Positions 8,736 through 15,889 of a stretch of DNA of 64,000 nucleotides are shown one piece after another; the first letter of the stretch is position 1; each line of letters starts with the position of its first letter. The DNA is taken from NCBI GenBank assembly GCA_965198675.1, contig OZ240666.1, positions 1,550,001 to 1,614,000 on the forward strand, in the 5' to 3' direction. The stretch is from Prochloron sp965198675 (lineage in GTDB: Bacteria > Cyanobacteriota > Cyanobacteriia > Cyanobacteriales > Prochloraceae). Below the pieces are notes generated by a model that was not told where the DNA came from, did no database searches, and worked only from the letters and a program-made list of their open reading frames with translations. Both the position numbers and the translations under genes were made by a program.

Positions 8736-9200
8736 ATGGAAAGATATTCTCTAGAAATTTTTGCTGATTATCGTATCATATACGCACAAGATGAAGACAG
8801 TGACTCTGATTTGTCAGGATTGATATCTAATGAATCTCTAAAAACAAGATTAGTTTACACACCAGAGCAGATAATAATTTTCACAGCCAGAAACATGTCC
8901 GTTCCCTTAACGGTAGAAAAAGTGGAAAGCGAGCCGAACATTGATTTAGACCCTTGGGACCATGTGATTGAGTGCAGTATTAATCTTTCATCTGGTTCAC
9001 TGTTGATTGCAGGAGGTACTGATTACTTCCCTGATGCAACTAGAATAAGTGTACAGCCTGGTATTTATAAGATGAGGATATTTTATGGCGGATTAAACAC
9101 TATAAGTGAAGATGGATTAGACGGAAACGATAATTACAGAATAGTATTTTGGCCTACCGAACAACTATCAGATATAGCTGTTTTGAAATCATGTGTGTAG
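8736..9200 (+). CDS. Conserved hypothetical protein
   Basis: 154 residues, acidic and soluble. It begins MERYSLEIFADYRIIYAQDE and ends NYRIVFWPTEQLSDIAVL. The internal segments FTARNMSVPLTVEKV, LDPWDHVIECSIN and YFPDATRISVQPGIYKMRI look like one beta-rich domain. I recall similar hypothetical proteins in distant bacteria but can name no function. No close neighbour shares its strand. The upstream gap (8622-8735) holds a short inverted repeat with TAGCGCGAAGCGCGGG. Confidence 0.6.
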   Translation: MERYSLEIFADYRIIYAQDEDSDSDLSGLISNESLKTRLVYTPEQIIIFTARNMSVPLTVEKVESEPNIDLDPWDHVIECSINLSSGSLLIAGGTDYFPDATRISVQPGIYKMRIFYGGLNTISEDGLDGNDNYRIVFWPTEQLSDIAVLKSCV

Positions 9201-9366
9201 GGGCAGCCTGTCCAATCTATCAGAATCGTTGTCGGTGGGCAATGTAAGGGAAAAGATCCGAAAAATGGGATAAAATAATAGTTCTATTGCCCACCCTACG
9301 TGAAACTCTCTTCTTTTTCTCTGCGTTCTCTGCGTCTGGAGCGGTTCATTTTCTGGTATACTCATA
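9201..9366. repeat. Repeat-filled spacer
   Basis: A split family-A element: GTCGGTGGGCAATG near 9230 and ATTGCCCACCCTAC at 9285-9298 form inverted arms about 40 bp apart. A degenerate family-E arm (TTCTCTGCGTCTGGAGCGG) follows at 9320-9345. Confidence 0.55.
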
Positions 9367-9900
9367 TTAGCGCCTTGTTTTCTTTTTAGGCTGCTTTTTC
9401 CTGTAGCGCTTCCAAGCAGAACCAATGGTATCACTAATGGAATGACTCATAGCTCCTAACTCCAAACCGCCGAAAAGGGCGATCGCCTCCGGGAGATATT
9501 CTCCCACCACACCCCGCACACCAGTAAAAATAAATTCCTGCCAATTCCAGTGAAAACCCAACAGAAACTGAGCTAGAGCTACCAAAATTATCCCCAAAGG
9601 GAGTAAAATAATACTCAGATAAACTACCCGCACTATTGTCCCAATAATCGCACCGTGAGATAATAGAGAACGATGACGCAGGACTTTTTGGTAAGGAACC
9701 CAAATAAAGCGCAATTTTCCCCAGCGTTTGAACTGAATCGAGTAAATATCTAGGTCCGGACCGAACATGAGGCCGCTAAAAAGGAAAGCCCCTGCTATAA
9801 TTAAAGTGAGTGAGCCATTGCGGGTAAAGAGTAGACTAACTCCTACCACCCATGGTAAACTCCAGAGAGTGATGCGATCGTGGATTTTCCCAGAAGGCAT
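9367..9900 (-). CDS. DUF2227-family putative metal-binding membrane protein
   Basis: The start at 9900 gives MPSGKIHDRITLW, the usual beginning of this family; a longer start exists at 9927. Likely metal ligands sit in SGKIHD, FGPDLDIYS, RHRSLLSHG and GAMSHSISDTIGS. At least three hydrophobic stretches (about 15-45, 85-115, 130-145) imply a membrane location, and the C-terminus is very basic (RYRKKQPKKKTRR). The family is of unknown function, sometimes annotated as metal-binding. Divergent from the Rpn gene. Confidence 0.75.
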   Translation of the reverse strand: MPSGKIHDRITLWSLPWVVGVSLLFTRNGSLTLIIAGAFLFSGLMFGPDLDIYSIQFKRWGKLRFIWVPYQKVLRHRSLLSHGAIIGTIVRVVYLSIILLPLGIILVALAQFLLGFHWNWQEFIFTGVRGVVGEYLPEAIALFGGLELGAMSHSISDTIGSAWKRYRKKQPKKKTRR

Positions 9901-10022
9901 TTGCTTTTTTTTCCCAATAATTCTCAATAACTAAACAGAAACTGAAATTGGGCGACATCCGCTTCTGACGAGACTTTGGGCCTGCATAAAGCAGTACTAT
10001 AGCAGAAATGAGGGAGAAGAAG

Positions 10023-10856
10023 ATGAATTTTATCAATCCCAAAACTGATTTTGCTTTCAAGAAGATTTTCGCAAGTCAAGGCAGTGAGCCGATTCTGATT
10101 AGTTTTCTCAATGCACTGATTTATGAGGGGGAATCGGTGATTTCCTCTCTAGAGATTTTGAATCCTGATCTCAATTCCGCAGTAAAGGGGCGCAAGGAAA
10201 CCTATCTGGATATTAAAGCAAAGCTTAAGGATGGCTCCTTGGTGCTTATTGAAATGCAAATGGTTAATGTGAAGGCATTTGGTAAGCGCATTGTTTACAA
10301 TGCCGCTAAATCCTATACTCTACAACTGGCACGAGGTAAGAGTTATTGGACATTAAAGCCTGTTATTTCCTTGACCTTAACTGATTTCATTTTATTTCCC
10401 GATTACGAAGAGATTATTTCCTCTTTTTCCTTTCGAGAGGATCGGTTCGGTTTCCCCTATCGAGATGAAACTATGCGCTTAGTGTTTGTGGAGTTACCGA
10501 AGTTTCGCAAAGAGTTGGAGGAAGTAGAGAGTTTGTTGGATCGCTGGCTCTATTTTATGAAAGCAGCTCCCCTATTAGACGAAATTCCCGAACCTATGGC
10601 GGCCGTATCGGAGGTAAGACAGGCGTTTGAAATTGCTAACCGGGCTAATTTGAGTGTAGAAGAATTAGAAGAGTTGGAAGGGGAAGAACTGTTTTTTGCA
10701 GATCAAGAGGGGGCTGTGCGGTTAGCGTTGCAAGAGGGGCGCAAGCAAGAGAAATTTGCCATCGCTCGTCAACTGCTGGATTTCATGGGAACTGAGGAAA
10801 TTGCACGAGTGACAGGACTCCATTTGGAAGCGATTGAGGGGCTGAGACACGGTTAA
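10023..10856 (+). CDS. Rpn-family recombination-promoting nuclease (PD-(D/E)XK transposase-like)
   Basis: 277 residues from ATG 10023, preceded by GGGAGAAGAAG. It begins MNFINPKTDFAFKKIFASQG, the hallmark of this family. The nuclease core is visible as ETYLDIKAKLKDGSLVLIEM, giving the D-(x)n-E-x-Q-type site. The C-terminal half is charged and helical (VEELEELEGEELFFADQEG) and ends with a helix resembling the family tail (ALQEGRKQEKFAIARQLLDF). Rpn proteins are DNA endonucleases implicated in recombination and phage defence and are often multicopy in cyanobacteria. The stop lies 8 bp before the tRNA-Val promoter. Confidence 0.88.
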   Translation: MNFINPKTDFAFKKIFASQGSEPILISFLNALIYEGESVISSLEILNPDLNSAVKGRKETYLDIKAKLKDGSLVLIEMQMVNVKAFGKRIVYNAAKSYTLQLARGKSYWTLKPVISLTLTDFILFPDYEEIISSFSFREDRFGFPYRDETMRLVFVELPKFRKELEEVESLLDRWLYFMKAAPLLDEIPEPMAAVSEVRQAFEIANRANLSVEELEELEGEELFFADQEGAVRLALQEGRKQEKFAIARQLLDFMGTEEIARVTGLHLEAIEGLRHG

Positions 10857-10864
10857 AAAAAAAG

Positions 10865-10894
10865 TTGACACTTTTTCACCAATTGCGTTATTCT
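10865..10894 (+). promoter_or_regulatory. Promoter of tRNA-Val copy 1
   Basis: TTGACA (10865-10870), 18-bp spacer, TATTCT (10889-10894); the tRNA begins 10 bases downstream. The same promoter recurs before the second tRNA copy. Confidence 0.75.
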
Positions 10895-10903
10895 ATATAT
10901 GCC

Positions 10904-10975
10904 GGGCGATTAGCTCAGTGGTAGAGCGCCTGCCTTACAAGCAGGACGTCACTGGTTCAAATCCAGTATCGCCCA
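10904..10975 (+). tRNA. tRNA-Val (TAC), copy 1
   Basis: The 72-nt cloverleaf has acceptor strands GGGCGAT/ATCGCCC, discriminator A, D-arm GCTCAGTGGTAGAGC, anticodon stem CCTGC/GCAGG with loop CTTACAA (anticodon TAC, valine) and T-arm CTGGTTCAAATCCAG. CCA is not encoded. It is duplicated at 11563-11634 with one visible difference. Confidence 0.95.
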
Positions 10976-11023
10976 TGGGCAGTAACCAGTTATCAGTAAC
11001 CAGTTACCAGCTCTGTGCAAAAT

Positions 11024-11230
11024 GTCAGCACCCCGCTCGCTTTGTGACGTTGCTCTCGAGCCTCCAACTTTAGATAGCTGACCAGCCGTAGGGGCACGGC
11101 ATTGCCGTGCCCCTACCTCGGACTACGTTATTGGCAAAAGTTAAAATTCCTACCTTGAGGTGCTTGCCAGCTTCAGAGCTGCTAGAACCGGATGGTTAAA
11201 CAGTCTTACGAGGGGTAAAACAGTGCTGTC
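11024..11230 (+). ncRNA. Candidate structured RNA (omega-RNA/HEARO-like), copy A
   Basis: A region without a gene shares several conserved blocks, in the same order, with the minus-strand region at 49100-49285. The blocks are GTCAGCACCCCGC (starting 11024), GCTCTCGAGCCTC (11052), GGACTACGTT (with GGCTACGTT in copy B), then GGTTAAACAG and TTACGAGGGGTAA (11195-11219) followed by CAGTGCTG. A family-B palindrome (11088-11116) sits inside this copy. Conservation of short blocks with variable spacers suggests RNA structure rather than protein. Cyanobacteria are known to carry many standalone HEARO RNAs (guide RNAs of IscB); I infer, without a covariance search, that this may be one. No IscB gene is adjacent. 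Confidence 0.4.
11088..11116. repeat. Family-B palindrome
   Basis: A perfect 29-bp palindrome with arms GTAGGGGCACGG/CCGTGCCCCTAC around CATTG. Other copies lie at 21591-21619 and 60856-60884. This one interrupts the candidate RNA at 11024-11230. Confidence 0.8.
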
Positions 11231-11234
11231 TGGA

Positions 11235-11520
11235 TAGTACCCACCCCCTTTCCCCCTCCCGGTCTCCCCCTGGGGGGAGTAGAGGGGGGTTGGGGGTAGG
11301 GGTGGGTTGGCTCGGCAAACTTTACGACCGAATTGGAGGTTTGGGGGATACAACAATTTCCCCCACCCCCGTTCCTCCCTGGTCTAAAGACACAGGGCTT
11401 CGCCGCTCCCGTGCCTTCCTCGTGATAATCCATATTTATCTGCGTTCATCTGCTCCCGCCAAGGGCGGGACGCAAGCGGTTGCTTCGCAAAGCTTCGCAA
11501 TCATCTGTGATTCAAAAAAA
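11235..11520. repeat. Repeat cluster between the tRNA-Val genes
   Basis: No gene seen. 11241-11310 is a C-rich/G-rich inverted repeat (CCCCCTTTCCCCCTCCC with GGGGTTGGGGGTAGGGG). 11376-11400 on the minus strand reads CCCTGTGTCTTTAGACCAGG, matching the 3' hairpin of the tnpB element at 23350-23370, so it looks like a solo right end. 11456-11508 is a family-D element (GGGCGGGACGC, then CGCAAAGCTTCGCAA). Confidence 0.6.
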
Positions 11521-11523
11521 AAG

Positions 11524-11553
11524 TTGACACTTTTTCACCAATTGTGTTATCCT
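11524..11553 (+). promoter_or_regulatory. Promoter of tRNA-Val copy 2
   Basis: TTGACA (11524-11529), 18-bp spacer, TATCCT (11548-11553). The sequence from the preceding A-tract to the tRNA is nearly identical to the copy-1 promoter, so promoter and tRNA were duplicated together. Confidence 0.75.
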
Positions 11554-11562
11554 ATATATATC

Positions 11563-11634
11563 GGGCGATTAGCTCAGCGGTAGAGCGCCTGCCTTACAAG
11601 CAGGACGTCACTGGTTCAAATCCAGTATCGCCCA
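11563..11634 (+). tRNA. tRNA-Val (TAC), copy 2
   Basis: The same 72-nt cloverleaf and TAC anticodon as copy 1. The difference I see is in the D-loop (GCTCAGCGG instead of GCTCAGTGG). All stems are intact, so it should be functional. A CCAGTTACCAG-type repeat follows both copies (10978-11010 and 11641-11670), showing that the duplicated unit included the 3' flank. Confidence 0.95.
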
Positions 11635-11758
11635 TGAACAGTGACCAGTTACCAGTGACCAGTTACCAGCTTCTTCAAGGCGCACAGCTTTAGCATATGA
11701 GCCAGAAGCCTCACGGTGTATGTGATAGCATCACCGTGAGATGAATGGCTCGCAGTAG

Positions 11759-12124
11759 TTAAGCATATAAGCTTTGCGACTCTATGTACTTTCGTAGAGT
11801 AGCTATAGTAACACCTCCACAACTGGCTATAAAGTACGAACCATTCCACAGTACATCCTTGTGATAGAAGCGGTTTACACGTTCGGTAAATTCCTTGCGG
11901 AGTCTACGGCTGGTAACCGCTTTAATGTTGTTTACGAATTTTGTTAATTCCATCTGGGGATAGTATTGAAAGAGGACGTGGATATGGTCTTGCTCGACCT
12001 TGATCTCTATCAGCTTGCAATCCCATTGCTGGCACAAATCAGCCAGAATTTCCTGTAACCGCCTCAGAATGGCTTCGGTAAATACTTTCCTTCTATACTT
12101 TGTGGTCAGCACCAGATGTGCCAA
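11759..12124 (-). CDS. tnpA: IS200/IS605 transposase TnpA (Y1 HUH)
   Basis: 121 residues from a TTG start. It shows AHLVLTTKYRRKVF, the HUH motif in QDHIHVLF (His48/His50) and the nucleophile Tyr113 in LRKYIES. The protein nicks and joins single-stranded ends. An in-frame TAG lies seven codons before the TTG, and the residues between (GAVSQY) resemble the family N-terminus. The protein is therefore about ten residues shorter than usual and may have lost its first strand. Catalytic residues are intact; activity uncertain. Confidence 0.85.
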   Translation of the reverse strand: MAHLVLTTKYRRKVFTEAILRRLQEILADLCQQWDCKLIEIKVEQDHIHVLFQYYPQMELTKFVNNIKAVTSRRLRKEFTERVNRFYHKDVLWNGSYFIASCGGVTIATLRKYIESQSLYA

Positions 12125-12167
12125 GTACTGACTGACCGCCCCCTAGAAATAAAATCTTTCTTCATGG

Positions 12168-12196
12168 TTGACAATTTTCATGATTCTGTGTATAAT
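12168..12196 (+). promoter_or_regulatory. Consensus promoter for tnpB
   Basis: TTGACA (12168-12173), exactly 17 bp, TATAAT (12191-12196): a perfect sigma-70 match 37 bp before the tnpB ATG at 12233. Confidence 0.7.
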
Positions 12197-12232
12197 GAGT
12201 GTAGCCAAAAAATCAATTGCTTATCCAAACGA

Positions 12233-14149
12233 ATGAAGTACACGTACCAGTATCGGTTATATCCGGTTGACCAACAGAAGGTCACACTTAATCGCTGGCT
12301 ACGGATTTGCAGGTATTGGTACAACAAACAGTTGGGAGATAGATTCGATTGGTGGGAAAACAATCGAACACCTATTAATGCCTGCCCTCTGGTATGCAGT
12401 TTGCCTGGGCTAAGGGATAAGCCTACCTATTACAGCCAGAAGCGATACTTGCCTGGACTCAAAAAAGACCTGGTCTCGGTTGGGTGGTCTGGGGAGTTAC
12501 TGGATTTCTCAGAAGTGCCTGTTTTAACCTTGCAGCAAGTTTGTAAGAGGTTAGAGACAACATTTAAGCGTTTCATCGCAGGAGATTGCAACGGTAAGCG
12601 TAGTGGCAAACCTCGTTTTAAATCTGCTTCCCGATACCGTTCTCTCGTATTTGAAGGTGGAGGGTTAGAATTGCATTCCTGCTCAGCACCATCTGGGAAG
12701 TATTTATACTTAAAGATTCCCAAGCTAGGGCTGGTCAAGGTTCGTACCCATCGTCACATTCCAGATGGTGCAATTCTCAAACAGGCTCAAGTCATCAAGA
12801 AAGCGGATGGGTGGTATGTTAATTTGTACCTAGATGACCCCACCGTGCCTGTATTTAAGCAAGACTTGGTAGCTTCCACTTGGTCACGCAAAGACGCAAA
12901 GTACGCGAAGGATGGGGAAGAGACGGTGCTACCCCGCAGTCGGGGTTTAATTGCGTCCCTTTGCGCCTTAGCGCCTTGGCGCGAGGATAATTCCTTAGGC
13001 ATAGATGCTGTACTACATAAGGACGATTTTCTAGCCACATCTGATGGTGAAAAGTTACCGTCTGTTAAGTCCTATCGCAGAAACCATTCTCGCCTAAGCA
13101 AGGTACAGACTAGGAAGAATGCCCGGAAAAAGGGGAGTAGAGCCAGGAGGAGACTAGCTGAGAGGGAAGGCAGAGAACATCAAAGGATAGCCAGAAGCCG
13201 TAAAGACCACGCTTATAAAAGCGCTCATGTGTTATTACGGACGGGGAAACAAGTATTCTTCCATGAAAAACTCAATCTAAAAGGATTGAGCAAACGGAGT
13301 AGGCCAAAGTCAGATGGGCAGGGCGGTTATCTACCTAATGGCCAATCTGCTAAATCGGGATTAAATAAATCCTGGAAAGATGCCGCATTTGAGCAGTTTT
13401 TCTCAATCTTGGAATACATAGCTGAAAAAGCTGGAGCAGTCACGATTGGAGTTAAACCTGCTTATACATCTCAATTACTCTCTTATCGAGATGAATTTGT
13501 TTTTACTGATTGCTCAATAAGAATATTTTTCGATCCAAAGGAGCAGCTTAATATAGACCGCGACATTAATGCAGCGGTAAACATTAAACGTGTCGGGCTG
13601 GACGTGTTCCCGACCATAAACCGCCGGAGGGGGAATCCAGTAGTGACTAAGTCCACTACTAGCAGTACCTCAAAGAAAGTTCTACCTGTCTTTATTAAGA
13701 CAGCTGAGAAGCCTACACCCGGGTCCGGTATGATAGGACCCGCCCGTCAGGGTCGGTGTAGGAGCGTCACCAATCAAGAGTTATCTAGTCTGAGTCAGAA
13801 GATAGAAGTGAACAAGAAATCAGATTTAAATTACTATCTTTTGTTAAAGTGTGGGGAGCGCTTTCCTATTAATAATCCCTCCTTACCTCCTAAATTAACA
13901 CCTCGTCCGGAAGATAAGGTAGAGTTTCTCCACGGTTTGTTGGACAGTATTGCCAGAATCGAAGCTCAAGGATATAGTTTATTGCAACAATTGGGAGCAA
14001 CTCCACTTACTCGGGTGTATACTGCTGGTGGAGGTGCTAAAAATGGTACTTGGACTGTTATACGTCAGAGTCATTTACAAGTACCCGTAACCTCTTCTCT
14101 GAACACTGACGCTGCTTATGGAGGTGCCTTGCTTGCTCAACAAAGATAG
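12233..14149 (+). CDS. tnpB: TnpB RNA-guided nuclease fused to repeat-derived and kinase-derived sequence
   Basis: ATG 12233 (MKYTYQYRLYPVDQQ) starts a TnpB of the IS605 type. The wedge/REC part is followed by RuvC-like residues in SLGIDAVL (Asp), FFHEKLNLKGL (Glu) and LNIDRDINAAVNI (Asp). TnpB is guided by an RNA from the element's right end. Two oddities: a family-E palindrome is inserted in frame between VNLYLDDPTVPVF and NSLGID (12884-12985), adding about 45 residues next to the first catalytic Asp; and the reading frame passes the native end (near RRRGNPVVTKSTTSS) through the right end of the element into the C-terminal third of an FGGY kinase. The usual CxxC zinc finger is absent (AYTSQLLSYRDEF). 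Probably inactive; the fusion may not be expressed. Confidence 0.8.
   Translation: MKYTYQYRLYPVDQQKVTLNRWLRICRYWYNKQLGDRFDWWENNRTPINACPLVCSLPGLRDKPTYYSQKRYLPGLKKDLVSVGWSGELLDFSEVPVLTLQQVCKRLETTFKRFIAGDCNGKRSGKPRFKSASRYRSLVFEGGGLELHSCSAPSGKYLYLKIPKLGLVKVRTHRHIPDGAILKQAQVIKKADGWYVNLYLDDPTVPVFKQDLVASTWSRKDAKYAKDGEETVLPRSRGLIASLCALAPWREDNSLGIDAVLHKDDFLATSDGEKLPSVKSYRRNHSRLSKVQTRKNARKKGSRARRRLAEREGREHQRIARSRKDHAYKSAHVLLRTGKQVFFHEKLNLKGLSKRSRPKSDGQGGYLPNGQSAKSGLNKSWKDAAFEQFFSILEYIAEKAGAVTIGVKPAYTSQLLSYRDEFVFTDCSIRIFFDPKEQLNIDRDINAAVNIKRVGLDVFPTINRRRGNPVVTKSTTSSTSKKVLPVFIKTAEKPTPGSGMIGPARQGRCRSVTNQELSSLSQKIEVNKKSDLNYYLLLKCGERFPINNPSLPPKLTPRPEDKVEFLHGLLDSIARIEAQGYSLLQQLGATPLTRVYTAGGGAKNGTWTVIRQSHLQVPVTSSLNTDAAYGGALLAQQR
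12884..12985. repeat. Family-E palindrome inserted in frame in tnpB
   Basis: Left arm CACGCAAAGACGCAAAGTAC, right arm CCTTTGCGCCTTAGCGCC then TTGGCGCGAG, with an internal hairpin (CCCCGCAGTCGGGG). It keeps the reading frame open and has no stop in the tnpB frame. Confidence 0.8.
13711..13770 (+). ncRNA. 3' end of the tnpB guide RNA (omega-RNA) of the IS605 element
   Basis: Two nested stems: CCTACACC pairs with GGTGTAGG, and inside them CGGGTCC pairs with GGACCCG around GGTATGATA. In this family the guide RNA overlaps the 3' end of tnpB and its guide is the flanking host DNA just past the element, here starting near 13766-13770. The element boundary is inferred from these hairpins. Confidence 0.5.
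13823..14149 (+). pseudogene. C-terminal relic of an FGGY-family carbohydrate kinase
   Basis: In the frame of tnpB the sequence LNYYLLLKCGERFPINNPSL is followed by EFLHGLLDSIARIEAQGY and TPLTRVYTAGGGAKNGTW, with the sugar-kinase ATP motif TAGGGAKN, and by LNTDAAYGGALLA. This is the last third of a D-ribulokinase/xylulokinase-type protein. No N-terminal part is found in the window, so the rest was lost or rearranged when the IS605 element inserted. Confidence 0.75.
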
Positions 14150-14192
14150 CCTCTCTCTTCTCTTTCTCTGTGTTGCGGCGTTCAGTGGTTTC

Positions 14193-14942
14193 TTACACCT
14201 TCCCAAAACGGCGATCGCGCTTTTGATAAGCCAGCACTGCTTTGTGAAACTCAAAGCGGTCAAAATCTGGCCACAGAGTGTCAGTAACGTATATTTCCCC
14301 ATAAGCCATTTGCCACAGCAGGAAATTACTCAAGCGCATTTCCCCGCTAGTACGGATTAACAGATCCGGGTCAACAAGATCAGCAGTATAAAGATGACTT
14401 GCAAATAATCCCTCATTTATATCCTCAACTTTTAAATCACCTTGCTGCACCCTCGTTGCGATCGTCCGACAAGCTTGAAGGATTTCCTGCCGCCCCCCAT
14501 AATTAGTAGCCACAGTAAACCTAGTCCCTGTATTATCCTGGGTATCCTCCATGGATCGCCGGATCTCATCCTGGAGAGTCTCCGGTAATGCTGTTAGATT
14601 GCCCACAAAACTAATCTTGATATTTTCCGCTATCATCTCGGCTAATTCTCGTCGCAGTACCCTTTCAAACAGAGTCATCAAGAATGTTACCTCCTCCAGG
14701 GGTCGCCCCCAGTTTTCCGTGGAAAAAGCATAGGCAGTGAGAGCATGAATGCCCCAATCCTTACAGCAACGAAGCAAGTCCTTCAGGGCATCTACTCCCC
14801 GCTGATGACCCATAATGCGTGGTTTTCTCTGACGGGATGCCCAGCGACCATTGCCATCCATAATCACCGCTACATGCTGGGGCAAGCGGTTGGCGTCCAG
14901 ATCTGGAGGTAACTGTTGCAAAGCAATTGGCCTAACTTTCAT
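14193..14942 (-). CDS. uppS: Isoprenyl transferase (undecaprenyl diphosphate synthase)
   Basis: 249 residues. Substrate and Mg-binding motif HVAVIMDGNGRWA at 23-35 (catalytic Asp29), then GHQRGVDALKDLLR, AFSTENWGRP, and the C-terminal DLLIRTSGEMRLSNFLLWQ with YGEIYVTDTLWPDF. It condenses isopentenyl diphosphates in cis to give the lipid carrier for peptidoglycan and other glycans. Its start overlaps the cdaA stop by 4 bp (ATGA), so the two are translationally coupled. Firm. Confidence 0.95.
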   Translation of the reverse strand: MKVRPIALQQLPPDLDANRLPQHVAVIMDGNGRWASRQRKPRIMGHQRGVDALKDLLRCCKDWGIHALTAYAFSTENWGRPLEEVTFLMTLFERVLRRELAEMIAENIKISFVGNLTALPETLQDEIRRSMEDTQDNTGTRFTVATNYGGRQEILQACRTIATRVQQGDLKVEDINEGLFASHLYTADLVDPDLLIRTSGEMRLSNFLLWQMAYGEIYVTDTLWPDFDRFEFHKAVLAYQKRDRRFGKV

Positions 14943-15871
14943 TTCTTTTTGGAATTTGATGATGGACGACGAAAGACACGCTTTAGCAGGATTTTTCCTT
15001 GGAAACTAATTGTACGGCTCAGACGACCTAAACGAGGAGTAATTGAGTAACTGAGTACTGCCTCCCTGTCAACTGCCGTCGAAATTCTTTCTGAGAGTAA
15101 TTCTTTCAGTTTAGTGCTAGTTAAAGGTCGATTCAGAGTACCTCCCGACGCTAGGGAAATGGAACCTGTTTCTTCGGAGACTACAATACACAAACAATTA
15201 GCCACTCTCTCCGTAATACCCATAGCCGCTCGATGGCGCGTTCCCAGCTGTCGCGAAGTGGTGTGTTCTTCTGAAAGAGGCAAAATCACTCCTGCTGCTG
15301 CAATGCGATCGCCCTGAATGAATACAGCCCCATCGTGCAACAGAGTTGAGGTCTGAAAAATAGTCTGTAGCAGTTCTTTAGAAATTTCTCCATTCAGAGT
15401 CACTCCAGGTACGGAGAATACCCCCTCATCCATCGTACCAATAGTTTCGATAACAATCAGAGCACCTGTGCGATTTTGGGACAGTTCTTTCACCGCAGCT
15501 ACAATGGTATCTACCTTGCTGTCGGGTTCAGTAACCGAGCGCCCTGAACTTGTAAACAACTGACGGATTTCTCCCCGCCCCAGCTGTTCGAGAAAGCGGC
15601 GAAACTGGGGCTGAAACATAATTGCCATAGCAACCGTCGAACCTAAAACTAACTTTTCTAGAACAAAGCTTAGAAATGTTAGCTTTAGTTTATGACTAAT
15701 TCCTGCTGCTAACATCAAGAAAATGAAGCCCCGTAACATCCAGAGAGTACGGCGCTCCCCAATAATCAGGAACACTCCATAAATTAGGGCAAGAACCAAT
15801 CCGATATCGATGAAGTCCAGCACCCAGGATTGAATCCAGCTATGGTCAGCAGCAGAACCCTCTGGCGGCAT
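14939..15871 (-). CDS. cdaA: Diadenylate cyclase CdaA (c-di-AMP synthase)
   Basis: 310 residues. Three predicted membrane helices lie in the first 95 residues (FIDIGLVLALIYGVFLIIG, MLRGFIFLMLAAGI, LVLGSTVAMAIMF), then the DAC domain with the LHDGAV motif and the TRHRAAMG motif that bind and condense ATP. c-di-AMP controls potassium and osmotic homeostasis and night survival in cyanobacteria. The N-terminus MPPEGSAADHSWIQ is short and plausible. Order lysA, cdaA, uppS on one strand with small gaps suggests an operon. Confidence 0.94.
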   Translation of the reverse strand: MPPEGSAADHSWIQSWVLDFIDIGLVLALIYGVFLIIGERRTLWMLRGFIFLMLAAGISHKLKLTFLSFVLEKLVLGSTVAMAIMFQPQFRRFLEQLGRGEIRQLFTSSGRSVTEPDSKVDTIVAAVKELSQNRTGALIVIETIGTMDEGVFSVPGVTLNGEISKELLQTIFQTSTLLHDGAVFIQGDRIAAAGVILPLSEEHTTSRQLGTRHRAAMGITERVANCLCIVVSEETGSISLASGGTLNRPLTSTKLKELLSERISTAVDREAVLSYSITPRLGRLSRTISFQGKILLKRVFRRPSSNSKKK

Positions 15872-15889
15872 TGTAGATTAAAATTATGC

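Larger units (their letters stand above)
11700..13770. mobile_element. IS200/IS605-family element with divergent tnpA and tnpB
   Basis: tnpA is on the minus strand and tnpB on the plus strand, the classic IS605 layout. A subterminal hairpin (CTCACGGTG at 11710-11718, CACCGTGAG at 11732-11740) marks the left end just beyond the tnpA stop. The right end is marked by nested hairpins at 13711-13762 (CCTACACC...GGTGTAGG). These elements transpose as single strands without target duplication. The exact ends are inferred. The right flank is the 3' part of an FGGY kinase gene; the matching 5' part is not seen in the window. Confidence 0.75.

Noticed and set aside
11637..11675. CCAGTTACCAGTGACCAG repeats as attachment sites
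   Set aside because: The same heptamer words occur at many places (10978, 17899, 32236, 61716) without an integrase; they are dispersed short tandem repeats.
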